Origin: Streptomyces sp. NA02950
GTDB taxonomy: Bacteria; Actinomycetota; Actinomycetes; Streptomycetales; Streptomycetaceae
Assembly: GCF_013364155.1 (NCBI RefSeq)
Contig: NZ_CP054916.1
Span: forward strand, 2,786,501 to 2,850,500
DNA: 64,000 nucleotides
Reading direction: 5' to 3'
The position numbers were made by a program, and so were the translations under genes. Below, piece by piece: positions 56,270 to 64,000 of this stretch; positions within the stretch are counted from its first letter, which is position 1; every line of letters begins with the position of its first letter. A model generated the notes under the pieces. That model was not told the origin of the DNA, did no database searches, and saw only the letters and a program-made list of their open reading frames with translations.

Positions 56270-56986
56270 ATGGACAACTCTAGTGGCGTCGGCGTTCTCG
56301 ACAAGGCGGCTCTGGTTCTGAGCGCTCTGGAGTCCGGTCCGGCCACCCTCGCCGGGCTGGTCGGGGCGACGGGCCTGGCGCGCCCCACGGCACACCGGCT
56401 GGCGGTGGCGCTCGAGCACCACCGGATGGTGGCGCGTGACATGCAGGGCCGTTTCATCCTGGGTCCGCGGCTGGCCGAGCTGGCCGCGGCGGCGGGCGAG
56501 GACCGCCTGCTCGCGACCGCCGGACCGGTTCTCACCCACCTGCGGGACGTGACGGGCGAGAGCGCGCAGCTCTACCGGCGCCAGGGCGATATGCGGATCT
56601 GTGTGGCGGCGGCGGAGCGGCTGTCCGGACTGCGGGACACCGTGCCGGTCGGCTCCACACTGCCCATGAAGGCCGGCTCGGCCGCCCAGGTGCTGATGGC
56701 CTGGGAGGAGCCGGAGCGGCTGCACCGCGGGCTCCAGGGGGCCCGTTTCACGGCCACGGCCCTGTCGGGCGTACGGCGGCGGGGCTGGGCCCAGTCGATC
56801 GGCGAGCGGGAACCGGGCGTCGCCTCGGTCTCCGCGCCGGTGCGCGGGCCCTCCAACCGCGTGGTCGCCGCCGTCTCGGTCTCCGGACCGATCGAGCGGC
56901 TGACCAGGCACCCGGGCCGGATGCACGCCCAGGCCGTCATCGACGCCGCCGCGCGGCTCTCCGACGCCCTGCGCCGGGGCAACTGA
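56270..56986 (+). CDS. ndgR: IclR-family regulator NdgR
   Basis: A 238-residue regulator, the exact length of S. coelicolor NdgR. The N-terminal helix-turn-helix is [20 protein letters not shown]; the C-terminal IclR ligand domain includes [17 protein letters not shown] and [20 protein letters not shown]. In S. coelicolor NdgR controls leuCD, amino-acid metabolism and antibiotic production, and depends on the nitrogen source. Divergent from leuC as expected. Confidence 0.95.
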   Translation: MDNSSGVGVLDKAALVLSALESGPATLAGLVGATGLARPTAHRLAVALEHHRMVARDMQGRFILGPRLAELAAAAGEDRLLATAGPVLTHLRDVTGESAQLYRRQGDMRICVAAAERLSGLRDTVPVGSTLPMKAGSAAQVLMAWEEPERLHRGLQGARFTATALSGVRRRGWAQSIGEREPGVASVSAPVRGPSNRVVAAVSVSGPIERLTRHPGRMHAQAVIDAAARLSDALRRGN

Positions 56987-57129
56987 GCAACGCCTCCTGG
57001 GGCTCGGTTCTCCCCCAGCCACCGCTGGGATGTGCCCCCGCCGGGGTGCCGAAGCCCCTGTCGACGGTCGACCGCGCCCCTTCGGCTCACTCGCCGGGCA
57101 GCATCCGTACGGGAAGGCGCCGGCGCGCC

Positions 57130-57621
57130 TCAGGCGCGCTTCAGCGACAGCCGGTCGGCCGCGCGATCCCCGCGGCGGCCGACCGGGACCACTCCGGTGG
57201 CCTTCCCCAGGCCGAATTCCGGCATGTTGATGTACACCGACTCATGGGCACCGGCCGGGACCACATAGGTCTCGTGCCAGAAGCCGACCTTGTCCCTGCC
57301 CTCCCGTATCCGGCGGTTGAACGCCGCCCAGGCGGGGCGGTGCTCCTTGTCCTGCGCCACGGAGTACTCCAGCAGCTTGTCGTGCGACGACCAGTACTGG
57401 ACCACGTAGATCACCCGCGGCGGACCGAACAGCAACTGGTAGCCCAGCATTCCGCTCTCCTGGTCCCGCGACAGCTCGCGCAGCATCCGCGGCATCGCCT
57501 TGAACACCGGCAGCCAGCTGCGCAGCGCCCGGAAGCGGTTGATGCGCATACCGATCAGAAAGACGGTCACCTCCCCCTCGGCCTCGGCGGTCATACGCCC
57601 TGCAAGCAGCTCGGCACCCAT
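57130..57621 (-). CDS. DUF4188 (monooxygenase-like) family protein
   Basis: A 163-residue protein starting MGAELLAGRMTAEAEGE, with VTVFLIGMRINRFRALRSWL and VVQYWSSHDKLLEYSVAQD, typical of the DUF4188 family. Distant similarity to dimeric alpha/beta-barrel monooxygenases suggests haem or aldoxime chemistry, but no activity is established. The ATG at 57621 follows GAGGGGATC. It is divergent from a MerR regulator with a MerR-type promoter between them. Confidence 0.85.
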   Translation of the reverse strand: MGAELLAGRMTAEAEGEVTVFLIGMRINRFRALRSWLPVFKAMPRMLRELSRDQESGMLGYQLLFGPPRVIYVVQYWSSHDKLLEYSVAQDKEHRPAWAAFNRRIREGRDKVGFWHETYVVPAGAHESVYINMPEFGLGKATGVVPVGRRGDRAADRLSLKRA

Positions 57622-57654
57622 GGTGATCCCCTCGTTCCGCGTCCGCGACATGAT

Positions 57655-57685
57655 TGGATAGCGGTGCTATCCATGATGGGATAGT
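57655..57685 (+). promoter_or_regulatory. MerR-type promoter: dyad in a 19-bp spacer
   Basis: GGATAGC-GGT-GCTATCC (57656-57672) is a perfect dyad, overlapped by TATCC-ATGATG-GGATA (57668-57683). TTGGAT (57655-57660) and GATAGT (57680-57685) are separated by 19 bp, the long spacer characteristic of MerR-controlled promoters. Confidence 0.68.
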
Positions 57686-57714
57686 GCCACTCTCCAAGGG
57701 AAGGTGCAACAGGT

Positions 57715-58353
57715 ATGCGACTGGCTGAGCTCAGCGAGCGCAGCGGAGTGTCCACCGCGACGATCAAGTACTACCTGCGCGAGGGGCTGCTGCCGCAGGG
57801 CGAGCGGATCACCGCCACCAAGGCGGAGTACGGCGAGGAGCACCTGCGCAGACTTCGGCTGGTCCGGGCGCTCATCCAGGTCGGCCGGATGCCGGTGGCC
57901 ACCGCCCGCCAGGTGCTGGACGCCGCCGAGGACGAGTCGCTCAGCGAGAACACCCGGATGGGAGCGGCGGTCTGGGCGCTGCCGCACGGCCCCGAGCCCG
58001 ACGACGACGACCCCGGAACGGCGCTCGCCCGCGAACAGGCGGACACCCTGCTGGAGCGGCTGGAGTGGACGCACTGCCGTCAGCTGGGCGACACCTCCCC
58101 CGCGTACCGGATGCTGGTGTCGGGCATCGCGACCCTGGACCGCCTCGGATATCCGCATGAGACCGACCACTTGCAGCTGCACGCCCGGCTCGCGGCCGAA
58201 CTGGCCGTCGCGGACCTGGATCTGGTGGAGACCTACGCACCACAGGAGCGGATCGAGGCGGTCGTCGCACTGACCGTGTTGTACGAACCGGTGCTGCTGA
58301 GCCTGCGGCGGCTGGCGGAGACCGAGGAGTCCCACCGCCGTTTCGACACCTGA
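57715..58353 (+). CDS. MerR-family regulator
   Basis: A 212-residue regulator. The N-terminal winged helix reads MRLAELSERSGVSTATIKYY with YLREGLLP, typical of MerR. A coiled dimerisation helix follows near residues 70-110. The C-terminal region of about 100 residues has no cysteine cluster for metals, so it probably senses an organic ligand or TipA-like partner. It is divergent from the DUF4188 gene, which is the likely target, and is followed by a strong terminator. Confidence 0.9.
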   Translation: MRLAELSERSGVSTATIKYYLREGLLPQGERITATKAEYGEEHLRRLRLVRALIQVGRMPVATARQVLDAAEDESLSENTRMGAAVWALPHGPEPDDDDPGTALAREQADTLLERLEWTHCRQLGDTSPAYRMLVSGIATLDRLGYPHETDHLQLHARLAAELAVADLDLVETYAPQERIEAVVALTVLYEPVLLSLRRLAETEESHRRFDT

Positions 58354-58400
58354 GGGAGCGCGTTTCCGGGCACCGCCCCGGGCCCCGGCCCCGGATACGC

Positions 58401-58433
58401 GAAAGGCCCTCCGCGCATTGCGGAGGGCCTTTC
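58401..58433 (+). terminator. Terminator between MerR gene and the tRNA array
   Basis: GAAAGGCCCTCCGC at 58401-58414 pairs perfectly over 14 bp with 58420-58433 (loop GCATT), followed by TTCT. It can serve both directions. Confidence 0.88.
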
Positions 58434-58438
58434 TTCTG

Positions 58439-58511
58439 TACCCCCGACCGGATTCGAACCGGCGCTACCGCCTTGAGAGGGCGGCGTGCTAGGCCGCTAC
58501 ACAACGGGGGC
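58439..58511 (-). tRNA. tRNA-Glu(CTC), copy 1
   Basis: A 73-nt cloverleaf. The acceptor GCCCCCG pairs with CGGGGGT, and the anticodon loop is CTCTCAA (anticodon CTC, reading GAG). The T arm contains GGTTCGAATCC. It reads on the minus strand, same direction as gltX. CCA is not encoded. Confidence 0.97.
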
Positions 58512-58535
58512 CTGATCAGCACAAGCTGTACTGCG

Positions 58536-58607
58536 CTGGGCTACCAGGACTCGAACCTAGACTAAATGAACCAGAATCACTCGTGCTGCCAATTACACCA
58601 TAGCCCA
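58536..58607 (-). tRNA. tRNA-Gln(CTG), copy 1
   Basis: A 72-nt cloverleaf with acceptor TGGGCTA/TAGCCCA and anticodon loop TTCTGGT (CTG, codon CAG). The T arm has GGTTCGAGTCC. The anticodon stem contains a G-T pair. CCA is not encoded. Confidence 0.96.
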
Positions 58608-58620
58608 TGGTATAGACCAG

Positions 58621-58693
58621 TACCCCCGACCGGATTCGAACCGGCGCTACCGCCTTGAGAGGGCGGCGTGCTAGGCCGCTACACAACGGGGGC
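58621..58693 (-). tRNA. tRNA-Glu(CTC), copy 2
   Basis: A 73-nt sequence identical to copy 1, with anticodon CTC. It lies 13 nt from the neighbouring tRNA-Gln. Confidence 0.97.
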
Positions 58694-58724
58694 CCTAGCG
58701 ATCTCTCGTTTCCGAGAAGATCCG

Positions 58725-58797
58725 TACCCCCGACCGGATTCGAACCGGCGCTACTGCCTTGAGAGGGCAGCGTGCTAGGCCGCTACACAACGGGGGC
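58725..58797 (-). tRNA. tRNA-Glu(CTC), copy 3 with compensated anticodon stem
   Basis: A 73-nt sequence differing from copies 1 and 2 by a compensatory pair in the anticodon stem (CTGCC/GGCAG instead of CCGCC/GGCGG). The anticodon is still CTC. Confidence 0.97.
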
Positions 58798-58849
58798 TTG
58801 GTCCTGCTTTGATCAAGAGATCTCCGGAGAATTCCGCGAAGCTCTCTTG

Positions 58850-58921
58850 CTGGGGTACCAGGACTCGAACCTAGACTAAGTGAACCAGAATCACTCGTGC
58901 TGCCAATTACACCATACCCCA
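58850..58921 (-). tRNA. tRNA-Gln(CTG), copy 2
   Basis: A 72-nt cloverleaf with anticodon CTG. Compared with copy 1 the acceptor stem has a swapped pair (TGGGGTA/TACCCCA) and the anticodon stem has G-C in place of G-T. All changes preserve pairing. Confidence 0.96.
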
Positions 58922-59049
58922 CCAAAACGCCACCCCCGTAGGGGTCTTGTCTGGTTCGCGCCTCCGGTCCGGCCTGGCGGCCCGCCCGTCCGGCGCAGGA
59001 AGAACATTACCCGATGGTGGACGGGCCACCAAAACGGATTCGTCCTGCG

Positions 59050-59080
59050 GGGGCGCCGCGAGCCGGGCACCCGGCGCCCC
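59050..59080 (-). terminator. Terminator downstream of gltX
   Basis: GGGGCGCCG at 59050-59058 pairs with CGGCGCCCC at 59072-59080, seven nt after the gltX stop on the minus strand. Confidence 0.65.
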
Positions 59081-59086
59081 GTGGAC

Positions 59087-60574
59087 TCACGCCGCCAGCT
59101 TCGCCAGCGCCGCGTCGATCCGGGCGAGTGTGCGCTCGCGCCCCAGGATTTCCAGCGATTCGAACAGCGGCAGACCGACCGTACGGCCGGTGACCGCGAC
59201 CCGCACCGGGGCCTGGGCCTTGCCCAGCTTGAGGCCGTGCTCCTCACCGGCCGCGAGCACCGCCTCCTTGAGCGGCTCGGCCGCCCACTCCGCCTCGGCC
59301 AGCCTGGCCCGGGCCGTGGTGAGCAGCGCGTCCGCGCCCGGCTTCATGGCCTTCGCCCAGGACGCCTCGTCCGCCACCGGCTCCGCCAGAAAGAGGAAGT
59401 CGACGTTGGCCGTGATGTCGGACAGCACCGTCAGCCGGGTCTGGGCCAGCGGCGCCAGCGCCTCGAAGGCCGCGGTGTCGAACCGCTCGGGGGCCCAGGG
59501 CGCGTGCGGCGCCTGGAGCCAGGGAGCGCACGCCTCGATGAACGCCTTCACGTCCAGCCGCCGGATGTGATCGGCGTTGATCGCCTCCGCCTTCTTCAGG
59601 TCGAAGCGGGCCGGGTTGGCGTTCACGTCCGCGATGTCGAACGCCGCGACCATCTCGTCGATCGAGAACACGTCCCGGTCGGCCGAGAGGGACCAGCCCA
59701 GCAGGGACAGGTAGTTGAGCAGCCCCTCGGGCAGGAAGCCGCGCTCGCGGTAGAGGTTCAGCGACGACTGGGGGTCGCGCTTGGAGAGCTTCTTGTTGCC
59801 CTCCCCCATGACGTAGGGGAGGTGGCCGAAGGCGGGCACCGGACCGCCGCCCACCCCGATCTCGGCCAGCGCGCGGTACAGCGCGATCTGGCGCGGGGTG
59901 GAGGACAGCAGGTCCTCACCGCGCAGCACGTGGGTGATCTCCATCAGCGCGTCGTCCACGGGGTTGACGAGCGTGTAGAGCGGGGCGCCGTTGGCCCGCA
60001 CGATGCCGTAGTCGGTCACGTTCTCCGGCGTGAAGGTCAGCTCGCCGCGGACCAGGTCGGTGAAGGCGATCGGCTCATCGGGCATCCGGAAGCGCACGAT
60101 CGAGGAGCGCCCCTCGGCCTCGTAGGCCGCGATCCGCTCGGCGGTCAGGGTGCGGCACTGGCCGTCGTAGCCGGAGGGACGCCCGGCCTCGCGGGCGGCC
60201 TCGCGGCGCGCCTCCAGCTCCTCGGCGGTGCAGTAGCAGCGGTAGGCGTGCCCGGCCTCCAGCAGCTTGTCCGCGACGTCCCGGTAGAGGCCCATCCGCT
60301 GCGACTGGCGGTAGGGGGCGTGCGGACCGCCGACTTCGGGGCCCTCGTCCCAGTCGAAGCCCAGCCAGCGCATCGCGTCCAGCAGCTGTTCGTACGACTC
60401 CTCGGAGTCGCGGGCCGCGTCGGTGTCCTCGATACGGAAGACCAGGGTGCCGCCGTGGTGGCGGGCGAAGGCCCAGTTGAACAGAGCGGTCCGGACCAGC
60501 CCGACATGGGGGTTGCCGGTCGGCGAGGGACAGAAACGAACCCGCACGGGGGCGGGGGAGCTTGCGCTAGCCAC
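59087..60574 (-). CDS. gltX: Glutamyl-tRNA synthetase
   Basis: A 495-residue class I synthetase. The HIGH-type motif is in [20 protein letters not shown], and the KMSKS-type motif appears as NKKLSKRDP. It charges tRNA-Glu and, in Streptomyces, normally also tRNA-Gln for transamidation by GatCAB. The neighbouring tRNA genes are exactly the two tRNAs it would use. The start is GTG at 60574, overlapping the preceding gene by 8 nt. Confidence 0.96.
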   Translation of the reverse strand: MASASSPAPVRVRFCPSPTGNPHVGLVRTALFNWAFARHHGGTLVFRIEDTDAARDSEESYEQLLDAMRWLGFDWDEGPEVGGPHAPYRQSQRMGLYRDVADKLLEAGHAYRCYCTAEELEARREAAREAGRPSGYDGQCRTLTAERIAAYEAEGRSSIVRFRMPDEPIAFTDLVRGELTFTPENVTDYGIVRANGAPLYTLVNPVDDALMEITHVLRGEDLLSSTPRQIALYRALAEIGVGGGPVPAFGHLPYVMGEGNKKLSKRDPQSSLNLYRERGFLPEGLLNYLSLLGWSLSADRDVFSIDEMVAAFDIADVNANPARFDLKKAEAINADHIRRLDVKAFIEACAPWLQAPHAPWAPERFDTAAFEALAPLAQTRLTVLSDITANVDFLFLAEPVADEASWAKAMKPGADALLTTARARLAEAEWAAEPLKEAVLAAGEEHGLKLGKAQAPVRVAVTGRTVGLPLFESLEILGRERTLARIDAALAKLAA

Positions 60575-61358
60575 GCTTGATCACCTTGTTGGTGAGAGTG
60601 CCGATGCCTTCGATGGTGACGGCGACCTCGTCGCCGACGGAGAGCGGGCCGACGCCCGCCGGGGTGCCGGTGAGCACCACGTCGCCCGGGAGCAGTGTCA
60701 TGGCCTCGGTGATGTGCACGATCAGATCCTCGATCGGGCGCACCATCTCGCTCGTACGGCCCAGCTGACGCTGTTCACCGTTGACCGTGCACATGATGCC
60801 GAGATCCGCGGCACGCGTCAGGTCGATATCGGTCTCCACCCAGGGGCCCAGCGGGCAGGAGGTGTCGAAGCCCTTGGCCCGCGCCCACTGCTCCTCACGG
60901 CGCTGCACATCACGCGCGGTGATGTCGTTGGCGCAGGTGTAGCCGAGGATGACGTCCTTGACGCGGTCACGCGGGACCTCGCGGCACATCCGGCCGATGA
61001 CCACGGCCAGCTCGGCCTCGTGGTGCACCTCGGAGGAGAACGAGGGGTACACGACCGGGTCACCGGGGCCGGTCACCGAGGTGGACGGCTTGAAGAAGGT
61101 GACCGGGACGTCGGGGACCTCGCTGCCGAGTTCGGCGGCGTGCTCACGGTAGTTGCGGCCGATCGCGACGACCTTGTTCGGCAGCACGGGCGGCAGCAGC
61201 CGGACCTTGCTCAGCGGGATCTTCTGTCCCGAGCGCTCGAAGTCGGCGAAGGGATGGCCCTTGATGATGTCGATGACCGGGCCGTCCTGGCCGGACGGCT
61301 CACCCTCGACCACTCCGAAGGCGACGTTGCCGTCGATGGAGAACCTGGCGATGCGCAC
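60567..61358 (-). CDS. Fumarylacetoacetate hydrolase family protein
   Basis: A 263-residue protein of the FAH superfamily. The metal site and catalytic region read [32 protein letters not shown] and [19 protein letters not shown] and [15 protein letters not shown] complete the signature. Members hydrolyse or isomerise 2,4-dioxo acids (acylpyruvases, HpcE-like enzymes); the substrate here is unknown. The GTG start at 61358 has a weak GAGGGG well upstream. It is coupled to gltX by an 8-nt overlap. Confidence 0.92.
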   Translation of the reverse strand: MRIARFSIDGNVAFGVVEGEPSGQDGPVIDIIKGHPFADFERSGQKIPLSKVRLLPPVLPNKVVAIGRNYREHAAELGSEVPDVPVTFFKPSTSVTGPGDPVVYPSFSSEVHHEAELAVVIGRMCREVPRDRVKDVILGYTCANDITARDVQRREEQWARAKGFDTSCPLGPWVETDIDLTRAADLGIMCTVNGEQRQLGRTSEMVRPIEDLIVHITEAMTLLPGDVVLTGTPAGVGPLSVGDEVAVTIEGIGTLTNKVIKRG

Positions 61359-61499
61359 GGGAAGCTGCTGCCCCTCAACTGGAAACCGGACTCGCTGGAG
61401 ACTGACGCTCCAGGCTATCGCTCCGCGTCCCGCGCGCCGCCGCGCCGTCGGCCGGGGCGGTGGTGTTCACCGCGGCCGGCCGCCCGGGCGGGCCCGGGT

Positions 61500-61688
61500 T
61501 CAGTGGGCCGGAGCCTCGGTCAGCACGGTGCGCCGGGGGTTGGCGGTCTGGACCGGCAGGTCGACGGAGTGCTCCGGCCGCTCCTCGGTCGCGGTCCGCA
61601 GCTCCTCGGCGTCCTTCAGATGCGCCAGGGTGGTGCGCCGCGGATTGGCTATGGTGCGGAACATCATCGTCGTCTTCACTGGGGTCAT
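61500..61688 (-). CDS. Small protein with a duplicated NPRRT motif
   Basis: A 62-residue protein. IANPRRTTLAHLKDAEELR at residues 13-31 and TANPRRTVLTE at about 48-58 repeat the core ANPRRTxL, joined by an acidic linker. No signal peptide, membrane helix or cysteine. Start is uncertain: ATG 61688, GTG 61679 (better spaced from GAGG) or ATG 61667. I do not recognise a function; the duplicated motif suggests two equivalent binding or processing sites. It precedes the FAH/gltX operon by 141 nt on the same strand. Confidence 0.6.
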   Translation of the reverse strand: MTPVKTTMMFRTIANPRRTTLAHLKDAEELRTATEERPEHSVDLPVQTANPRRTVLTEAPAH

Positions 61689-62269
61689 GCCTCGCTGTTG
61701 TCGTATCGACGGGCTGTGTAAAGCGTCAGGCTAGAGGCGGCCTTGCCCATGGGTTCGCAGAAAAAGTCGGCGACAGCATGTGATTTTGCTCACGAATCAT
61801 CGGGCAAATGCCACATTGAAGACAGTTGATTCAATCACCCTAAACGGACATTGCCGTACTGAACCTGACGTTCCGCTCTTGATCATGGCTAGCCGGACAC
61901 GCGATGTGCATGTTCGAGTCGTTCCCAAACGTCCGTTATCGCCGACACGGCTTTCTACGTCCGGTAATAAAGCCCGTACACAGCGTCACGCACATCACGG
62001 CCTCCCCCCTTGCCCTTGTTGCAGCATCCGGCACTGTGCTGGAATTCCCGGGACCGCCGTGGGAATCATCCCGGCGCGCACGGGGGCGCAGAGAGGCTGC
62101 CGAGCGGCGGAGTTCCTCTTGTTCGATACGAAAGGAAGCGCGCCGGTCACTCACGATCGACAGGGGGGATCGCGGTCCCCCACGACTCGACACCGCTTCG
62201 TCGTTGGCCGATGAAGCGCCTGGTCCAGAGGTTGCGACGCTAGTGCAGGGACGTTTCAAGAGGGATGGA
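61689..62269. other. Intergenic region upstream of the cvnA-type sensor gene
   Basis: About 580 nt without a supported gene, the first half with lower GC than its surroundings, as expected for promoters of the two divergent genes. It contains a perfect palindrome TGATT-C-AATCA at 61827-61837. I could not define the promoters further by eye. Confidence 0.5.
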
Positions 62270-64000
62270 ATGGGGGCTCCCCAGGCCCGCCAGGGCCGAG
62301 GGGAAGCTTCGGCGGACCCGGAGCCGCGTGGTGGGACCGAGCGCGGCTCCACGCCCCAGCGCGCCCAGGGCACCGGCAGGCCGCCGGCCGACCAGGGCTC
62401 CGAGTCCGGCGTGCTGAGCGCCCAGCAGACCAGCAAGCCCAGCGACGGCGAGCCCGCCGAGCAGCCCAAACCCAAGAGCCCCAGCGGGCCGGGCAACCGC
62501 ATGGCCCTGCGCAACTGGCGCATCAGCACCAGGCTGGTCTCCCTGCTCGCGCTCCCCGTCGTCGCCGCGACCACCCTGGGCGCCCTGCGGATCCAGGACT
62601 CGCTCGACAACATCGAGCAGCTGGACCAGATGAAGCTGCTCACCGAGATGACGCAGCAGGCCACCCAGCTGGCGAGCGCCCTCCAGGAGGAGCGCGACAA
62701 GTCGGCGGGGCCGCTGGCGGGCAAGGGCAACGCCAAGGACGACCGGGTCGTCTCCACCCGTGAGGACACCGACCGCGCCATCTCGGCGTTCCGCAACGCC
62801 ACCGACAGCATCGACCCCGGTGAACAGTCGATGGCCGGTGTGCAGTCCACGCTCGTCGACATCAGCCGTCAGCTCGGCAAGATCAATGAGATCCGCGACA
62901 CGGCGTACGACAACCGCCAGTACTACTCGCTGACGGTCCAGAACTACAACGAGCTGATCAACTCGCTGCTGTCGCTCTCCCAGGACATGGCGCAGGCGAC
63001 CAGCAACCGCGCGATGATCAACAACACCCGCGCGCTGGCCACCTTCTCCTCCGCGAAGGAGTACGCCTCCATCCAGCGCGCGCTGATCAGCGCCGCGCTC
63101 GCCGACCCGGACGGCGCCGAGTTCTCCGCCAACGACCGCCGCTTCGCCAAGACCGCGGTGGACAAGGAGAACGAGGCCCTCGGCCGGTTCAAGCAGATCC
63201 GCCAGGGCAACTCCGAGGACCTTCTCGAGCCGCTGGACAGCCGCCCGGACATCAAGGCGGCGACCATGTACGCGGACCGCGCGGTGCGCGACCCGGACGG
63301 GCTCAAGGCCGAGAAGCGCACCGATCTTGACTGGTACGACCAGGACAGCATCAAGATCGAAGAAATGGGCAAGATCGAGGAGACGCTGCTCGGCGAGATG
63401 CAGCAGAAGGCTCGTGAGCTCCGTCAGGACGCCCAGCAGGACGCGATCATCAACGGTGCGCTGATCCTGCTCGTCCTCGGCGTCTCTCTCGTCGGCGCCT
63501 TCGTCGTCGCCCGCTCCATGGTCCGCTCGCTGCGCCGGCTCCAGGACACCGCGCAGGACGTCGCCCAGAAGCGGCTGCCCGAGTTGGTCAAGCAGCTCTC
63601 CGAGTCCGACCCGCAGGACGTGGACACCTCCGTGGAGTCCGTCGGTGTGCACAGCCGGGACGAGATCGGCAAGGTGGCCACGGCCTTCGACGACGTGCAC
63701 CGCGAGGCGGTCCGCCTCGCCGCCGAGCAGGCGCTGCTGCGGGGCAACGTCAACGCGATGTTCACCAACCTCTCGCGCCGCAGCCAGGGCCTCATCCAGC
63801 GTCAGCTCTCGCTCATCTCCGAGCTGGAGAGCCGCGAGGCCGACCCGGACCAGCTGTCCTCGCTGTTCAAGCTGGACCACCTGGCCACCCGCATGCGCCG
63901 TAACGGTGAGAACCTGCTGGTCCTCGCCGGTGAGGAGCCGGGCCGCCGGTGGACCCGGCCGGTTCCGCTGGTGGACGTGCTCCGCGCCGCGGCCTCCGAG
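62270..64000 (+). CDS. cvnA: CvnA-type NIT-domain sensor histidine kinase, N-terminal part
   Basis: The first 577 codons; the gene runs off the right edge. A Pro/Gln-rich cytoplasmic N-terminus (about 80 residues) precedes a membrane helix (ISTRLVSLLALPVVAATTLG). The extracellular NIT (nitrate/nitrite-like) sensing domain follows, then a second helix (AIINGALILLVLGVSLVGAF), a HAMP-like region and the kinase part (SLISELESREADPDQLSSLF, DHLATRMRRNGENLLVLAG). This matches the conservon kinase SCO5544 (cvnA1), usually followed by cvnB, C and D. The ATG at 62270 follows AAGAGGG; GTG at 62243 is also in frame. Confidence 0.92.
   Translation, partial: MGAPQARQGRGEASADPEPRGGTERGSTPQRAQGTGRPPADQGSESGVLSAQQTSKPSDGEPAEQPKPKSPSGPGNRMALRNWRISTRLVSLLALPVVAATTLGALRIQDSLDNIEQLDQMKLLTEMTQQATQLASALQEERDKSAGPLAGKGNAKDDRVVSTREDTDRAISAFRNATDSIDPGEQSMAGVQSTLVDISRQLGKINEIRDTAYDNRQYYSLTVQNYNELINSLLSLSQDMAQATSNRAMINNTRALATFSSAKEYASIQRALISAALADPDGAEFSANDRRFAKTAVDKENEALGRFKQIRQGNSEDLLEPLDSRPDIKAATMYADRAVRDPDGLKAEKRTDLDWYDQDSIKIEEMGKIEETLLGEMQQKARELRQDAQQDAIINGALILLVLGVSLVGAFVVARSMVRSLRRLQDTAQDVAQKRLPELVKQLSESDPQDVDTSVESVGVHSRDEIGKVATAFDDVHREAVRLAAEQALLRGNVNAMFTNLSRRSQGLIQRQLSLISELESREADPDQLSSLFKLDHLATRMRRNGENLLVLAGEEPGRRWTRPVPLVDVLRAAASE

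Noticed and set aside
58439..58921. Integration site (att) at the tRNA genes
   Set aside because: All five tRNAs are complete, and no integrase or 3'-end duplication is seen in the window.
59087..60574. A long plus-strand frame across gltX and the tRNA array
   Set aside because: It crosses five tRNA genes and is antisense to a recognisable synthetase.

Overview
This is a 64 kb window of a high-GC actinobacterial chromosome, almost certainly Streptomyces. The gene order is the conserved Streptomyces core that, from memory, runs opposite S. coelicolor SCO5544 to about SCO5600. Genus-typical genes are present: four clustered signal peptidases (sipW-X-Y-Z), nsdA, ndgR, hupS with a lysine-rich tail, and a cvn-type sensor. 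GTG and TTG starts are common. I see no insertion sequence, prophage, CRISPR array, rRNA or biosynthetic gene cluster.

Layout. (1) 1-8.1 kb, minus strand: end of a ComM/YifB gene, yraN, DUF2469, a NUDIX hydrolase, the four signal peptidases, then rplS-trmD-rimM-khpA-rpsP. (2) 8.2-13.3 kb: an SprT-like protein, a type-3 prolyl-tRNA synthetase, a methyltransferase and ffh. (3) 13.4-17.9 kb: the nitrogen module amtB-glnK-glnD behind two 22-bp-spaced GlnR-like boxes. (4) 17.9-21.9 kb: nsdA, a small Prim-Pol-like protein and ftsY. (5) 21.9-26.9 kb looks accessory: a small secreted protein, a roughly ten-TM histidine kinase and a NarL-type regulator in one operon ending just before ftsY, plus an unknown 141-aa gene and a luciferase-like oxidoreductase. 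(6) 26.9-33.1 kb: the glucose permease glcP with a palindromic operator cluster, and smc with an unusual low-complexity insertion of about 180 residues in the hinge. (7) 33.5-46 kb: acyP, a secreted CAP protein, a flavodoxin/HxlR pair, mutM-rnc-rpmF-DUF177, a DivIVA-like protein, coaD-rsmD, recG, a DAK2/DegV-type kinase and rpmB. (8) 46-52.9 kb: thiD-thiL, a stand-alone Lrp ligand domain, a DUF3515 lipoprotein, ddl-gpsA-plsC, cofC and a small OB-like protein. (9) 53-58.4 kb: hupS, leuDC with divergent ndgR, and a DUF4188/MerR divergent pair with a MerR-type 19-bp-spacer promoter. (10) 58.4-64 kb: three tRNA-Glu(CTC) and two tRNA-Gln(CTG) genes beside gltX, an FAH-family hydrolase, a 62-aa protein with a duplicated NPRRT motif, and the 5' part of a cvnA-type NIT-domain sensor kinase.

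Together the genes cover secretion (ffh, ftsY, sip peptidases), ribosome and tRNA maturation, nitrogen sensing, glucose uptake, chromosome organisation (smc, hupS), cofactor synthesis (CoA, thiamine, F420), cell-wall and lipid precursors, and leucine synthesis. The most unusual observations are the Smc hinge insertion, the missing stop in sipX whose position agrees with a one-base shift, the accessory peptide/kinase/regulator operon feeding into ftsY, and several well-formed but unassigned operators.
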